Numbered from the stretch's first letter, positions 1-8,062 are shown. The stretch is 41,292 bases of DNA from an uncultured Collinsella sp. (GCA_900545445.1 UQZH01000014.1:1-41292); one strand, 5' to 3'. Program-made: numbers and translations. Notes: generated by a model not told the origin, from the sequence alone.

Positions 1-2
1 GT

Positions 3-596
3 GTGTCGATGATGTGCCCGGGGCGCCAGACGCTGTCGATGTGGTCGGGCATCCACGATCTGGAACCGTCGTTGCGATTTGAGATCGTGCCGGTAAGCGA
101 TCTCTATGACGAGCGCGAATCCGTCATGCGCAGCCTTGGTCGCGAGGTAGATGTGGTGCAGTCGAGTTTTTCGACCCCGCGCTGGGGCGACACCTGCCAA
201 AAGCTCCGCATCGTCAACGTGCCGTTTTATATCGACGTACCGCGTACAAGCCCGCTTGCGCGCAAGAGTCGCATTACGGTCGCCGACTTGGAGGGCATGC
301 GCCTGCGCGTGCTCCGTCACGGCAACGATGCCATGGACAGCCTGCGCATCGACCTGTTGGCCGACGGCGGCGTGGACGTGATCGATGTGGACAGCTTCGA
401 CTTTGCGCTCTTTAACGAGGCGGAGGAAAAGGGCGACGCGGTGCTCACCTGCGGGGCGTGGTCGGGGGTGCACCCGGCCTTTGTGGGCGTGCCGTTCCTG
501 TGCGGCCGCGAGGTGCCGGTCTTTCTGCACTACCCGCTCGAGCCCACCCTCCAAGTCCAAAAATTCGTCAACGCCATGGCTCAGCTTCTCAAATAA
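3..596 (+). CDS. LysR-type transcriptional regulator, C-terminal part (cut by window edge)
   Basis: The reading frame is open to the left edge, so the gene starts outside the window. The visible 197 residues look like the effector-binding (periplasmic-binding-protein-like) domain of a LysR-type regulator: two alpha/beta halves, a central segment around residues 78-105 with a short hydrophobic strand and the 'SPLARKSRITVADLEGMRLRV' type hinge region, and a C-terminal strand-helix ending in FVNAMAQLLK. Full LysR proteins are about 300 residues with an N-terminal winged helix, which would lie upstream. No ligand can be deduced. The next gene starts 120 bp downstream and is probably a separate transcript. 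Confidence 0.6.
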   Translation: MSMMCPGRQTLSMWSGIHDLEPSLRFEIVPVSDLYDERESVMRSLGREVDVVQSSFSTPRWGDTCQKLRIVNVPFYIDVPRTSPLARKSRITVADLEGMRLRVLRHGNDAMDSLRIDLLADGGVDVIDVDSFDFALFNEAEEKGDAVLTCGAWSGVHPAFVGVPFLCGREVPVFLHYPLEPTLQVQKFVNAMAQLLK

Positions 597-716
597 CTAT
601 CGTGTCGATGATTCTTTAATCCCCGTCCTAGAAAAATCATCTGGTAGAGTTGACCTCACGTGAATTTCAGCACACTGCGTGCTACCTGCACTTTTGTCAT
701 TTAGGGGATTGAACTT

Positions 717-1808
717 GTGAATACTTCTGTCGCCAAGAAGGCCAGCCAGGCGGTGCGCCTGCTCATGATGGTGCTCACGGCAGTTCTCATCTTCTTCTTC
801 ATCAATGTTATGCTGCTCGTCTCCGATATCCAGGGCACGGCGCGCGTGGTCAACTACGCCGGTCTGGTGCGCGGTGCCACGCAGCGAATCGTTAAGCTCG
901 AGGACGCGGGCCAGCCTCAAGATGGCCTGCTCAAAGCCGTGGATTCATACATCAACGGCTTGCGTTACGGAAGTGACGACCTCAACCTCGTCCGTCTCGA
1001 CGACGACGAGTATCAGGCAAAGATGACCGAGCTTGCAAATTATTTTGATGAGCTTTGCGCCGAGATCATCCGCGTGCGCGAAGTCGGCTACGAGAACACC
1101 GACATCATCTCCATGAGCGAGGAGTTCTTTGGCATTTGCGACGATGCTACGCGACTCGCAGAGGACTACTCTCAGGAGAAGGCGTCGGCGCTCAACTATC
1201 TCGAGGGCTTGGTGATCATCGACATCATGGGATTGGTGGCGGCCTTTGCGGTTGAACTTGTTCGCGCGGTGCGAACTGCCGCGCTCAATCGCGAACTGCA
1301 GAGCAAAGTCTATCTCGACGAAGCCACGGGACTGCCCAACAAGAACAAGTGCGAGGAGATCTTGGGGCAGGAGCAGTCTGTTTCCGCGGAGGCGCCCGTT
1401 GCGGTGTGCGTTTTCGACCTTAACAATCTGCATGCGGTCAATAACAGCTTTGGTCACGAGAAGGGCGACGAATACATCCGCTCTTTTGCCCGGCAGCTGG
1501 GGCGTGTGTCGTCCGAGACCTGCTTCGTGGGTCGCGACGGCGGCGATGAGTTTATCGCGGTGCTGTGGGATGCCGATCGAGCTGCCGTGGAGTCCTGTCT
1601 CGCTCGGGTTCGTGCGAACGTGAACGAGTATTCCGAGGCTCACCCCGACATGCCTATTAGCTATGCGGTGGGCTATGCGCTTTCCAGTGATTTTGATGAA
1701 CCGCCTACGATGCGCGAGCTCTTTTCCCAAGCCGACAAAAACATGTACATCGACAAGAACCGCGTAAAGACAGCCGAGGCAGCTGGGCCGCAACGCGAGG
1801 AGCGGTAA
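717..1808 (+). CDS. Membrane-anchored GGDEF diguanylate cyclase
   Basis: Predicted to make cyclic di-GMP from two GTP at the cytoplasmic membrane. There are two membrane segments (about residues 15-36 and 164-184) around an extracytoplasmic helical domain. Its start (NYAGLVRGATQRIVKLE, residues 46-62) resembles the conserved box of NarX/PilJ-type sensor domains. The C-terminal GGDEF domain has the FDLNNLHAVNNSFGHEKGD segment (233-251) and an intact GGDEF signature at 275-279. The inhibitory RxxD site expected nine residues before GGDEF is absent (SETC at 266-269), so product inhibition by that route is unlikely. The start is GTG, nine bases after AGGGG. No EAL or PilZ partner lies in the window, so the signal and target are unknown. 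Confidence 0.85.
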   Translation: MNTSVAKKASQAVRLLMMVLTAVLIFFFINVMLLVSDIQGTARVVNYAGLVRGATQRIVKLEDAGQPQDGLLKAVDSYINGLRYGSDDLNLVRLDDDEYQAKMTELANYFDELCAEIIRVREVGYENTDIISMSEEFFGICDDATRLAEDYSQEKASALNYLEGLVIIDIMGLVAAFAVELVRAVRTAALNRELQSKVYLDEATGLPNKNKCEEILGQEQSVSAEAPVAVCVFDLNNLHAVNNSFGHEKGDEYIRSFARQLGRVSSETCFVGRDGGDEFIAVLWDADRAAVESCLARVRANVNEYSEAHPDMPISYAVGYALSSDFDEPPTMRELFSQADKNMYIDKNRVKTAEAAGPQREER

Positions 1809-1830
1809 GCCTGTAACAGAGGGCATAGAA

Positions 1831-1869
1831 AAGCCTCCGCAGCCCGTGTGGCTGCGGAGGCTTTATTCG
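1831..1869 (+). terminator. Strong bidirectional intrinsic terminator
   Basis: A perfect 13-bp stem (1831-1843 with 1851-1863) around a 7-base loop is followed by TTTATTC on the + strand. On the opposite strand it is followed by CTTTTC. It lies between the convergent diguanylate cyclase and ABC-exporter genes and probably ends both transcripts. Confidence 0.85.
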
Positions 1870-1924
1870 TTGCGGCGCATTGTGTTTGGGTCGCTGAGAT
1901 GAGTCGATTTGCCCCGAAAGAGGA

Positions 1925-1949
1925 GGGCATTGACCTTAGGGTCATGCCC
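1925..1949. repeat. Solitary hairpin related to the inner hairpin of the structured repeat family
   Basis: GGGCATTGACC, a TTAG loop, then GGTCATGCCC: an imperfect stem with one bulged base. The GGCAT/GACC...GGTC/ATGCC layout is the same as the inner hairpins at 15104-15136 and 36671-36703, so this may be a remnant of that family. It sits between the terminator at 1831 and the end of the ABC exporter gene. Confidence 0.5.
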
Positions 1950-1988
1950 GACGAATGAGCGGCAAATCGGCCGTCTCGGCGGGCCGAA

Positions 1989-3908
1989 CTACTCCAGCTC
2001 AAACGCTCCGGTATAGAGCTGGTAGTAATACCCGCGCTTGGCGATCAGCTCGTCGTGGTTACCGCGCTCGATAATGCGGCCGTGGTCCAGACAGATGATC
2101 GCGTCGGAGTTGCGCACGGTGGACAGGCGGTGTGCGATGACAAACGTCGTGCGGCCCTCCATGAGCTTATCCATGCCAGCCTGCACGATGGCCTCGGTGC
2201 GGGTGTCGATGCTCGATGTGGCCTCGTCCAGAATCATTGCCGGCGGATCGGCGACGGCGGCGCGTGCGATCGAAATCAGCTGGCGCTGGCCCTGCGACAG
2301 CTGCGCGCCGTTGCCGGTGAGCATCGTGTCGTAGCCGTCGGGCAGGCGGGTGATAAAGTCGTCCGCGCCCGCGAGCTTTGCCGCCGCGATGCACTCCTCG
2401 TCGGTCGCATCCAGGTTGCCGTAGCGGATGTTATCCATCACGGTGCCGGTGAACAGGTTTACGTCCTGCAGCACCACGCCCAGCGAGCGGCGCAGGTCTG
2501 CCTTGCGGATCTTGTTGACGTTGATGCCGTCGTAGCGAATCTTGCCGTCGGCGATGTCATAGAAGCGGTTGATGAGGTTGGTGATGGTCGTCTTACCGGC
2601 ACCGGTGGCGCCGACAAACGCGACCTTCTGGCCCGGCTTGGCAAACACGGACACGCCGTGCAGCACCTCGTGGTCGGGCGTGTAGCCAAAGTCGACGTTG
2701 TCCATGACCAGGTCGCCACGCAGCGGCACGTACTCGATCTCGCCGGTTGCGCGGTGCGGATGTTTCCACGCCCACATGCCAGTGTGGTGGTCGGCCTCCT
2801 CGAGCTGCCAGGTATCGGGGTTCACCTGAGCGTTGACAAGCGTCACATAGCCTTCGTCGGCTTCGGGCTCCTCGTCGATGAGCTCAAAGATACGGTCGGC
2901 GCCGGCGAGGCCCATGACCACGGCGTTGATCTGCTGCGAGATCTGGCCGATCTGTCCACAGAACTGCTTGGTCATGTTGAGGAACGGCACCACGACGGCG
3001 ATGGACAGCGCCATGCCCGAGATGCTCAGGTTGGGCACGCCCAGCGCCAGGAAAATGCCGCCGGCCAGTGCGACCAGCACGTAGAGCAGGTTGCCCAGGT
3101 TCATAAGGATGGGCATGAGGATGTTGGCGTACATGTTGGCCTTCTGCGAGACCTCGAAGAGCTTTTCGTTGCGCTCGTCAAAATCGGCTTCGGCGGCAGA
3201 CTCGTGGCAGAATGCCTTGACGACCTTCTGGCCGTTCATGACTTCCTCGATATGGCCCTCGACAACGCCGAGCTCGGTCTGCTGCGCAATAAAGAAGCGC
3301 GCGGAGTTGGAGCCGAGCAGCTTGGTCATAAAGGTCATAAAGGCGACGCCGGCAATAATGACCAAGCACATCCACACGCTGTAGTACAGCATGATAAAGA
3401 ACACCGTGACGATGACGATGACCGTCATGAGCAGGTTGGGCAGCGACTGGCTGATCATCTGGCGCAGCGTGTCGATGTCATTGGTGTAGTGGCTCATGAT
3501 GTCGCCGCGCTGGTGCGTGTCGAAGTAGCGGATCGGCAGGTCCTGCATGCGGTTGAACATCTTCTCGCGCAGCTTCTCCAGCGAGCCCTGCGTGACGATG
3601 GCCATGGCGCGGTTCCAGAAGAGCGAGGACAGGATGCCGATGCCGTAGATGCAGGCGAGGGTGGTCACGAGCTGTGCGATCTTGGGCTGCGCGGCTCCCC
3701 AATCGCCCGACTGCCACGATTCGCCAATAATTTGCAGGGCGCTCTGAAGGAAGGTCGCGCCGATGGAGTTGATGATGGCGCAGAGCACCACGCCGGCGAC
3801 GACGAGGGGCAAAAGCACGGGGTAAAAGCCAAAGAGCGTCTTGATGAGGCGCGACATGGTGCCGCCCTTGCGGTTGAGCGCGCGCTCGGCGGTCGTTGCC
3901 TTACTCAT
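1989..3908 (-). CDS. ABC multidrug exporter half-transporter, catalytically competent subunit
   Basis: A 639-residue fusion of a six-helix exporter domain (about residues 20-330) and an ATPase domain (about 400-635), predicted to form a heterodimer with the adjacent half-transporter. Walker A is GATGAGKTT (433-441), the signature is LSQGQ (537-541), Walker B ends in D561-E562 with the catalytic glutamate present, and the switch histidine is H593. The partner lacks the last two. The LSQGQ variant, instead of LSGGQ, fits the signature that faces the degenerate site in TM287/288-like heterodimers. About 45 extra residues (350-395) link the two domains. The ATG start overlaps the upstream stop by 8 bases (ATGAGTAA), implying translational coupling; a second ATG at residue 18 is possible. 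The substrate is unknown. Confidence 0.9.
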   Translation of the reverse strand: MSKATTAERALNRKGGTMSRLIKTLFGFYPVLLPLVVAGVVLCAIINSIGATFLQSALQIIGESWQSGDWGAAQPKIAQLVTTLACIYGIGILSSLFWNRAMAIVTQGSLEKLREKMFNRMQDLPIRYFDTHQRGDIMSHYTNDIDTLRQMISQSLPNLLMTVIVIVTVFFIMLYYSVWMCLVIIAGVAFMTFMTKLLGSNSARFFIAQQTELGVVEGHIEEVMNGQKVVKAFCHESAAEADFDERNEKLFEVSQKANMYANILMPILMNLGNLLYVLVALAGGIFLALGVPNLSISGMALSIAVVVPFLNMTKQFCGQIGQISQQINAVVMGLAGADRIFELIDEEPEADEGYVTLVNAQVNPDTWQLEEADHHTGMWAWKHPHRATGEIEYVPLRGDLVMDNVDFGYTPDHEVLHGVSVFAKPGQKVAFVGATGAGKTTITNLINRFYDIADGKIRYDGINVNKIRKADLRRSLGVVLQDVNLFTGTVMDNIRYGNLDATDEECIAAAKLAGADDFITRLPDGYDTMLTGNGAQLSQGQRQLISIARAAVADPPAMILDEATSSIDTRTEAIVQAGMDKLMEGRTTFVIAHRLSTVRNSDAIICLDHGRIIERGNHDELIAKRGYYYQLYTGAFELE

Positions 3909-5715
3909 GTGCCTCGCCTCCTTCCTGGGTCTGAGCTTGCGTTACGGATGCCTCGGTGTCGGCCTCGACGGCCTCTTCGCCCTCGGCAGACATCTTGTTC
4001 TGCGAGGTAAAGGTCTCGCGGTAGATCTCGCTCGTCTTGAGCAGCTCGTCGTGGTTACCGATCTGCGCGATGCGGCCGCCCTCCATGACGATGATGCAGT
4101 CTGCGTCCTGCACGGAGCTAATGCGCTGGGCGATGATGAGCTTGGTCGTGTTGGGCAGATAGCTTGCCAGCCCTGCGCGAATCTTGGCGTCGGTCTTGGT
4201 GTCGACGGCGCTCGTGGAGTCGTCCAGGATCAAGATCTTGGGGCGACGCAGCAGGGCACGCGCAATGCACAGGCGCTGCTTCTGACCGCCGGAAACATTG
4301 GAGCCGCCCTGTTCGATCCAGGTGTCATAGCCCTTGGGGAAGCCGTCGACAAACTCGTCGGCGCAGGCCAGATGCGCGGCCTCGCGGACCTCTTCGTCGG
4401 TGGCGTTCGGGTCTCCCCAACGCAGGTTCTCGGCAATCGTGCCGCTAAACAGCACGTTTTTCTGCAGCACCATGGCCACCTGGTGGCGCAGGGCGTCCAA
4501 GTCGTAGTCGCGTACATCCACGCCGCCCACGCGCACGGTACCCTCGGTGGCGTCGTACAGGCGGGCGATGAGGTTTACGAGCGTGGACTTGGCCGAGCCG
4601 GTGCCGCCGATGATGCCGATGGTCTCGCCGCTCTTAATGTGCAGGTCGATATCGTCGAGCGCCTGGCGCTTCGCATGCGCGGAATACTTAAAGCTCACGT
4701 GGTCAAAGTCGATGGAGCCATCGGCGACCTCGAGCACGGGCTCGGCGGGATCGGCGATCGTGGGCTCGGCGGCCAGCACCTCGGTGATGCGGTGCGCCGA
4801 TTCGTCGGCCATGGTCACCATGACAAAGATCATCGATAGCTGCATCAGGCTCATGAGGATTTGGAAGCCATAGGTAAAGATCGAGGAGAGCTGGCCCACG
4901 TCGAACAGCGTGCCCTGGCTCGTGATGATGAGCTTGGAGCCCAGGTAGATGATGACGACAAACGCGCCGTTGACGCAGATGTTCATCATGGGGTTGTTAA
5001 AGGCAAGCAGCTTCTCGGCGCGGGTGAAGTCCATCTGGACGTCGCGTGCGGCGGTCGCGAACTTCTCCTTCTCAAAGTCTTCGCGCACGTAGCTCTTGAC
5101 CACGCGCATGCCGGTGACGTTTTCCTCGACGGACTCGTTAAGGGCGTCGTACTTGCGGAACACGCGGGCAAAGATCGGGCGCACCTTATAGATGATAAAG
5201 AACAGGCCAAAGCCCAGCAGCGGAATGATGACCAGGTAGACCATGGCGACGCTGCCGCCCATGGCGTAGGCCATGGCAAAGGCAAAGACCAACACCAGCG
5301 GCGCGCGCACGGCGATGCGGATGAGCATCATAAAGGCCTGCTGCACGTTGTTGATGTCGGTGGTGAGGCGGGTGACGAGCGAGGAGCTCGAGAACTCATC
5401 GATGTTGGCAAAGCTGAACGTCTGGATCTTGTAGAACAGGTCGTGACGCAGGTTCTTGGCGAAGCCGCAGCTCGCATGGCTGCAGGTGACGCCGGCAGCG
5501 GCACCAAAAGCGAGCGACGTCAGTGCGATGAGCACCAAAAAGCCTGCGGTGGGAAGCATCTGGGCGACGGTGGCGCCGTCTTTGATGGCGTCGATCATGT
5601 CGGCGGTGATAAATGGAATCAGCATCTCGCAGAGCACCTCGCCAAGCACCAGCAGCGGCGTGGCGATCGTGACCTTCTTGTAATCGCGGATGCTTCCCAT
5701 GAGGGTTTTAATCAT
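3901..5715 (-). CDS. ABC multidrug exporter half-transporter, degenerate-site subunit
   Basis: A 604-residue TMD-NBD half-exporter and the partner of the next gene. Walker A is the GGTGSAKST variant (370-378), the Q-loop glutamine is Q418, and the signature is VSGGQ (474-478). Walker B ends in D498-D499, so the catalytic glutamate is replaced by aspartate. The switch histidine is replaced by Q530 (IIAQRISS). These substitutions mark the noncatalytic nucleotide site known from heterodimeric exporters such as TM287/288 and BmrCD. The last 40 residues are an acidic, glutamate-rich tail. The start overlaps the marR stop by 8 bases (ATGATTAA). It is co-transcribed with marR, so export is probably induced when MarR binds a drug or metabolite. 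Confidence 0.9.
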   Translation of the reverse strand: MIKTLMGSIRDYKKVTIATPLLVLGEVLCEMLIPFITADMIDAIKDGATVAQMLPTAGFLVLIALTSLAFGAAAGVTCSHASCGFAKNLRHDLFYKIQTFSFANIDEFSSSSLVTRLTTDINNVQQAFMMLIRIAVRAPLVLVFAFAMAYAMGGSVAMVYLVIIPLLGFGLFFIIYKVRPIFARVFRKYDALNESVEENVTGMRVVKSYVREDFEKEKFATAARDVQMDFTRAEKLLAFNNPMMNICVNGAFVVIIYLGSKLIITSQGTLFDVGQLSSIFTYGFQILMSLMQLSMIFVMVTMADESAHRITEVLAAEPTIADPAEPVLEVADGSIDFDHVSFKYSAHAKRQALDDIDLHIKSGETIGIIGGTGSAKSTLVNLIARLYDATEGTVRVGGVDVRDYDLDALRHQVAMVLQKNVLFSGTIAENLRWGDPNATDEEVREAAHLACADEFVDGFPKGYDTWIEQGGSNVSGGQKQRLCIARALLRRPKILILDDSTSAVDTKTDAKIRAGLASYLPNTTKLIIAQRISSVQDADCIIVMEGGRIAQIGNHDELLKTSEIYRETFTSQNKMSAEGEEAVEADTEASVTQAQTQEGGEAHE

Positions 5716-6214
5716 CCAGTTCCTCCCAGGTTACGCGGATTTTTTCGAGCATCTCGGCGAGCTGTTCGCGCTCGTCGTGCGTAAGGGCGCTAAAGGCCTG
5801 TTCCCTAAAGCGAATGCGGGCTGCCTGCTCAACACGGGCCTTTTCCCATCCCGCTTCGGTCAGGCGGATGGTGAGCTGCCGACGGTCTTTGGGATTGCGA
5901 CTGCGCCCGATAAGACCGCCCAGTTCGAGCTTGGACAGAATCTCGGAAAGGGACCCCGGCTTGAGGTCGAAGTGCATGCCGAGCTCCTGTTGGGACAGCT
6001 CGCCGGTCGGCTGCTTGGCGAGTAGGCAGACAATAGGCGCCTTGCCAGATATGCCGCCGCCGTGAAAATGCATGTAATGGCCGCAAAATCCCAGGCCGCT
6101 CAGGATGCGCTTGGCGAGTTTGTCTTCGGCGCTGACCGCTTCGGGTATGTCTACCGGTTGCGACAGGTCACCGCCGGGCTCGTGCGAACAAAGGTTAAGA
6201 GGTTCATCGCACAT
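5708..6214 (-). CDS. MarR-family transcriptional repressor of the ABC exporter operon
   Basis: A 168-residue protein with a MarR winged helix at about residues 55-125: helix-turn-helix around GELSQQELGMHFDLKPGSLS, then the wing with the characteristic NPKDRRQLTIRLTEAG segment (107-122). A roughly 45-residue N-terminal extension with HYMHFHGGG is unusual and could bind a ligand or metal; that is inference. It is the first gene of the efflux operon and overlaps the next gene by 8 bases. The start ATG has AGGAG upstream with a rather long 12-base spacing. A promoter and an inverted repeat covering its start region lie just upstream (see 6236-6298), as expected for autorepression. Confidence 0.88.
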   Translation of the reverse strand: MCDEPLNLCSHEPGGDLSQPVDIPEAVSAEDKLAKRILSGLGFCGHYMHFHGGGISGKAPIVCLLAKQPTGELSQQELGMHFDLKPGSLSEILSKLELGGLIGRSRNPKDRRQLTIRLTEAGWEKARVEQAARIRFREQAFSALTHDEREQLAEMLEKIRVTWEELDD

Positions 6215-6235
6215 GAATTAGTGTTGCTCCTTTCT

Positions 6236-6271
6236 TTAGTTAGGTAGTGGAATTGTTTTGTGCCTAACCAA
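6236..6271 (-). promoter_or_regulatory. Candidate MarR operator (inverted repeat)
   Basis: TTAGTTAGG (6236-6244) and CCTAACCAA (6263-6271) form an 8-of-9 inverted repeat with an 18-base spacer. The right half overlaps the -10 hexamer by two bases, and the element covers the expected transcription start. This is a typical position for MarR autorepression. Binding is inferred, not shown. Confidence 0.55.
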
Positions 6272-6298
6272 TCTAGGAGCATGAGAAATGAATGTCAA
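6270..6298 (-). promoter_or_regulatory. Promoter of the marR-ABC exporter operon
   Basis: On the minus strand there is a consensus -35 TTGACA (6293-6298), a 17-base spacer, and TAGATT (6270-6275, 4 of 6) as -10. It is the strongest sigma-70-like promoter visible in this region and is oriented into marR. Confidence 0.7.
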
Positions 6299-6315
6299 GG
6301 TACCAAACTTATTAC

Positions 6316-6487
6316 GTTACGGCGTTTTGCCAAACGCCGTAACCGCTCGACGCTGCAAACGTTCCTAAGCGGCAATCTGGCGTTCAATCGTCGGGCATGG
6401 CCACAAGGCCTATGCCCTCCTCTTTCACGCCACCTTGCTCGCTTAGGAACGCTTTCGCTGTCCGTCCTCAATCTGCAGCGCTGCCTC
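6316..6487 (+). repeat. Structured composite repeat, copy 1
   Basis: A perfect 12-bp hairpin GTTACGGCGTTT / AAACGCCGTAAC (6316-6327, 6332-6343, TGCC loop) is followed by CGCTCGACGCTGC. A long-range 12-bp stem follows (6360-6371 with 6440-6451), enclosing an inner hairpin GGGCATGGCC/GGCCTATGCCC. The same layout recurs at 21060 and 36597 with different paired bases, meaning covariation. This copy is in a divergent intergenic region, unlike the other three, which follow stop codons. Confidence 0.75.
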
Positions 6488-6501
6488 GGTTGGCATTTGA
6501 G

Positions 6502-6532
6502 TGATCCGTGGGGGACGGAGGAAAACGAATCA
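6502..6532. repeat. REP-like palindrome, TGATCC family
   Basis: A 31-bp element with near-inverted ends TGATCC...GAATCA and a GGGGACGGAGGAAAAC core. It matches 27 of 31 bases of a copy inside the M20 peptidase gene at 19445-19475. Confidence 0.7.
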
Positions 6533-6569
6533 TTTTGGGCTGCGGTGACACCCTTTCGAAGTTGCTTTG

Positions 6570-6727
6570 TCCAAAACTATGCCGGATTACTACGATGAAT
6601 TCGAAATATCAGACCTCGGCATTGTTTTTCGTAAAATCACAAGCTGTCTACCTGCGGTTTTTCCGGAGTGCAATTCGTTGTGGTTGGAAGCTGACGGTTT
6701 ATCGTAGTAATCCGGCATAGTTTTGGA
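6570..6727. mobile_element. MITE-like element with 27-bp perfect terminal inverted repeats
   Basis: TCCAAAACTATGCCGGATTA... at 6570-6596 is repeated exactly in inverse orientation at 6701-6727 (27 of 27 bases). The element is about 158 bp, is more AT-rich inside than its surroundings and has no coding capacity. No clear target-site duplication is visible. The inside contains CAAGCTGTCTACCTGC (6640-6655), which recurs at 21313-21328. It is probably mobilised in trans by a transposase not present in this window. Confidence 0.75.
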
Positions 6728-6907
6728 ATGGTAGTAAATAGATGGCAGCTACTGTGCCGCTACCGCCGCGATTTTGCCTCCCATTTCCGTAACCTTTCCG
6801 CAACAATGTGCCCTCCTCGGCGCCTGCGCCCGCTTGCAACGTCCCCTGCGCTACACTTAGTCGCACTGTGGCGCCGTCGCGTCGCACCCGACCCAAGGGG
6901 GACACTC

Positions 6908-7732
6908 ATGAAGAACACTCAGCTGCTGCTGATCAACGATATGTGCGGTTACGGCAAGGTCGCGCTTTCTGCCATGCTGCCGGTGCTGTCGCACATGGGC
7001 TATCGCATCCACAACCTGCCGACGGCCCTCGTATCCGATACGCTCAACTACCCCAAGTTCTACATCCACGACACCACGGAGTATGTCCGCCAGAGCCTCG
7101 CCATCTGGGAGGAACTCGGCTTTGAATTCGACGCCATCTCGACCGGCTTTATCGTGACCGAAGAAGAGGCGCGCATCATCTCGGACTTTTGCCACCGCCG
7201 CGCGCAAAAGGGCACCAAAGTGTTCGTCGACCCCATCATGGCCGACAACGGCAGGCTCTACGCTGGCGTGCCCGAGTCGACCATCGGCCTTATGCGCAGC
7301 CTGGTCGAGTGCGCCGACTACGCGGTGCCCAACTATACCGAGGCGTGTCTGCTCACCGATACGCCTATGGCCGAGCAGATTACGGCCGACGAGGCTCGTA
7401 CGCTCGTGGATGCCATGCTCGCGTTGGGCGCCAAGTCGGTGGTCATCACGAGCGCAAAGGTCGACGGGGCGAGTGCCGTTATCGGCTACGACCATGTGGC
7501 GGGAGAGTACTTTACGATTCCCTTTGAGCTGATCCCGGTGTATTTCCCGGGCACGGGCGATACGTTCTCGTCGGTGCTCGTGGGTCGCGTTATGGCCGGC
7601 TGGAGCCTGCAACGTGCGACGACCGACGCTATGCGTGTGGTGGCCGAGCTTATCGAGCGCAATGCCGACCAAGAGGACAAGTCGGCCGGCCTTCCCATCG
7701 AGGCCTGCCTGGATGTGATTGACCATGAGTAA
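6908..7732 (+). CDS. Pyridoxamine/pyridoxal kinase family protein (PfkB/ribokinase fold)
   Basis: A 274-residue small-molecule kinase of the ribokinase superfamily, predicted to phosphorylate a B6 vitamer in PLP salvage. Seen: the N-terminal strand with INDMCGYGKVAL (residues 9-20), the DPIMADNGRLY motif of PdxK/PdxY/ThiD-type kinases, the VPNYTEACLLT segment, and the anion-hole/catalytic motif GTGDTFSS with G215-D218. The ATG at 6908 was chosen because AAGGGGG lies just upstream; an in-frame upstream extension would run through the repeat-rich leader. It overlaps the following small gene by 8 bases (ATGAGTAA). A hydroxymethylpyrimidine kinase role is the main alternative. Confidence 0.82.
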   Translation: MKNTQLLLINDMCGYGKVALSAMLPVLSHMGYRIHNLPTALVSDTLNYPKFYIHDTTEYVRQSLAIWEELGFEFDAISTGFIVTEEEARIISDFCHRRAQKGTKVFVDPIMADNGRLYAGVPESTIGLMRSLVECADYAVPNYTEACLLTDTPMAEQITADEARTLVDAMLALGAKSVVITSAKVDGASAVIGYDHVAGEYFTIPFELIPVYFPGTGDTFSSVLVGRVMAGWSLQRATTDAMRVVAELIERNADQEDKSAGLPIEACLDVIDHE

Positions 7733-8054
7733 CGCTGGCGAGGGCGGTGCCAAGCCCGCGGGCGGGGACAAGCCGCTCGGCGCGTCGCGGGGCAAGCGTC
7801 CGCGTATCCGCGTGAGCTGCGTGGATCAGCTGGGTGTGTGTCGCTGCCACCATGGTCATAAGCCGGGCGACGTCTTTGACTTCGACCGAGACCGCGGCAA
7901 GATGTGCGCCATGGCCTGCCACGTGGGCTTTCCCTATATCGATATCCTGCGCTACGGCGGAACCGTGCCTGGCAACGAGCCCGGTACGGCAAAGTTCTGC
8001 TGCCCCGAGGTCGATACGTTGAACGTCTGGCTTGCCGAGATCGTCGACGAGTAG
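7725..8054 (+). CDS. Small Cys-rich TIGR04076-type protein
   Basis: A 109-residue protein resembling the TIGR04076 family of small conserved proteins of unknown function. The family-like parts are a first strand with a Cys pair and His (VSCVDQLGVCRCHHGHKPGD), an MCAMACHVGFPYIDILRYGG core corresponding to the usual CPxAFHxxYPYIxxLRYGG region, and a terminal CCPEVDTL. Six cysteines and several histidines suggest metal or Fe-S binding; this is inference. About 25 N-terminal residues are Gly/Lys/Arg-rich and probably disordered. It is translationally coupled to the kinase gene by an 8-base overlap. A TTG two codons upstream is a weaker alternative start. Confidence 0.7.
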   Translation: MSNAGEGGAKPAGGDKPLGASRGKRPRIRVSCVDQLGVCRCHHGHKPGDVFDFDRDRGKMCAMACHVGFPYIDILRYGGTVPGNEPGTAKFCCPEVDTLNVWLAEIVDE

Positions 8055-8062
8055 CTGAGCGC

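Larger units (their letters stand above)
6215..6907. other. 693-bp gene-free region rich in repeats
   Basis: From left to right it holds the marR promoter and operator (6236-6298), a composite structured repeat (6316-6487), a 31-bp TGATCC-type REP (6502-6532) and a MITE-like element (6570-6727). The remaining 180 bp precede the kinase gene and contain its ribosome binding site (AAGGGGG at 6893-6900). No convincing coding sequence was seen. Confidence 0.7.

Noticed and set aside
2055..4010. A 651-residue + strand protein opposite the ABC exporter
   Set aside because: It is an antisense frame kept open by high GC and codon bias; composition (His, Asp, Val, Ala) is typical of such shadows and no domain is seen.
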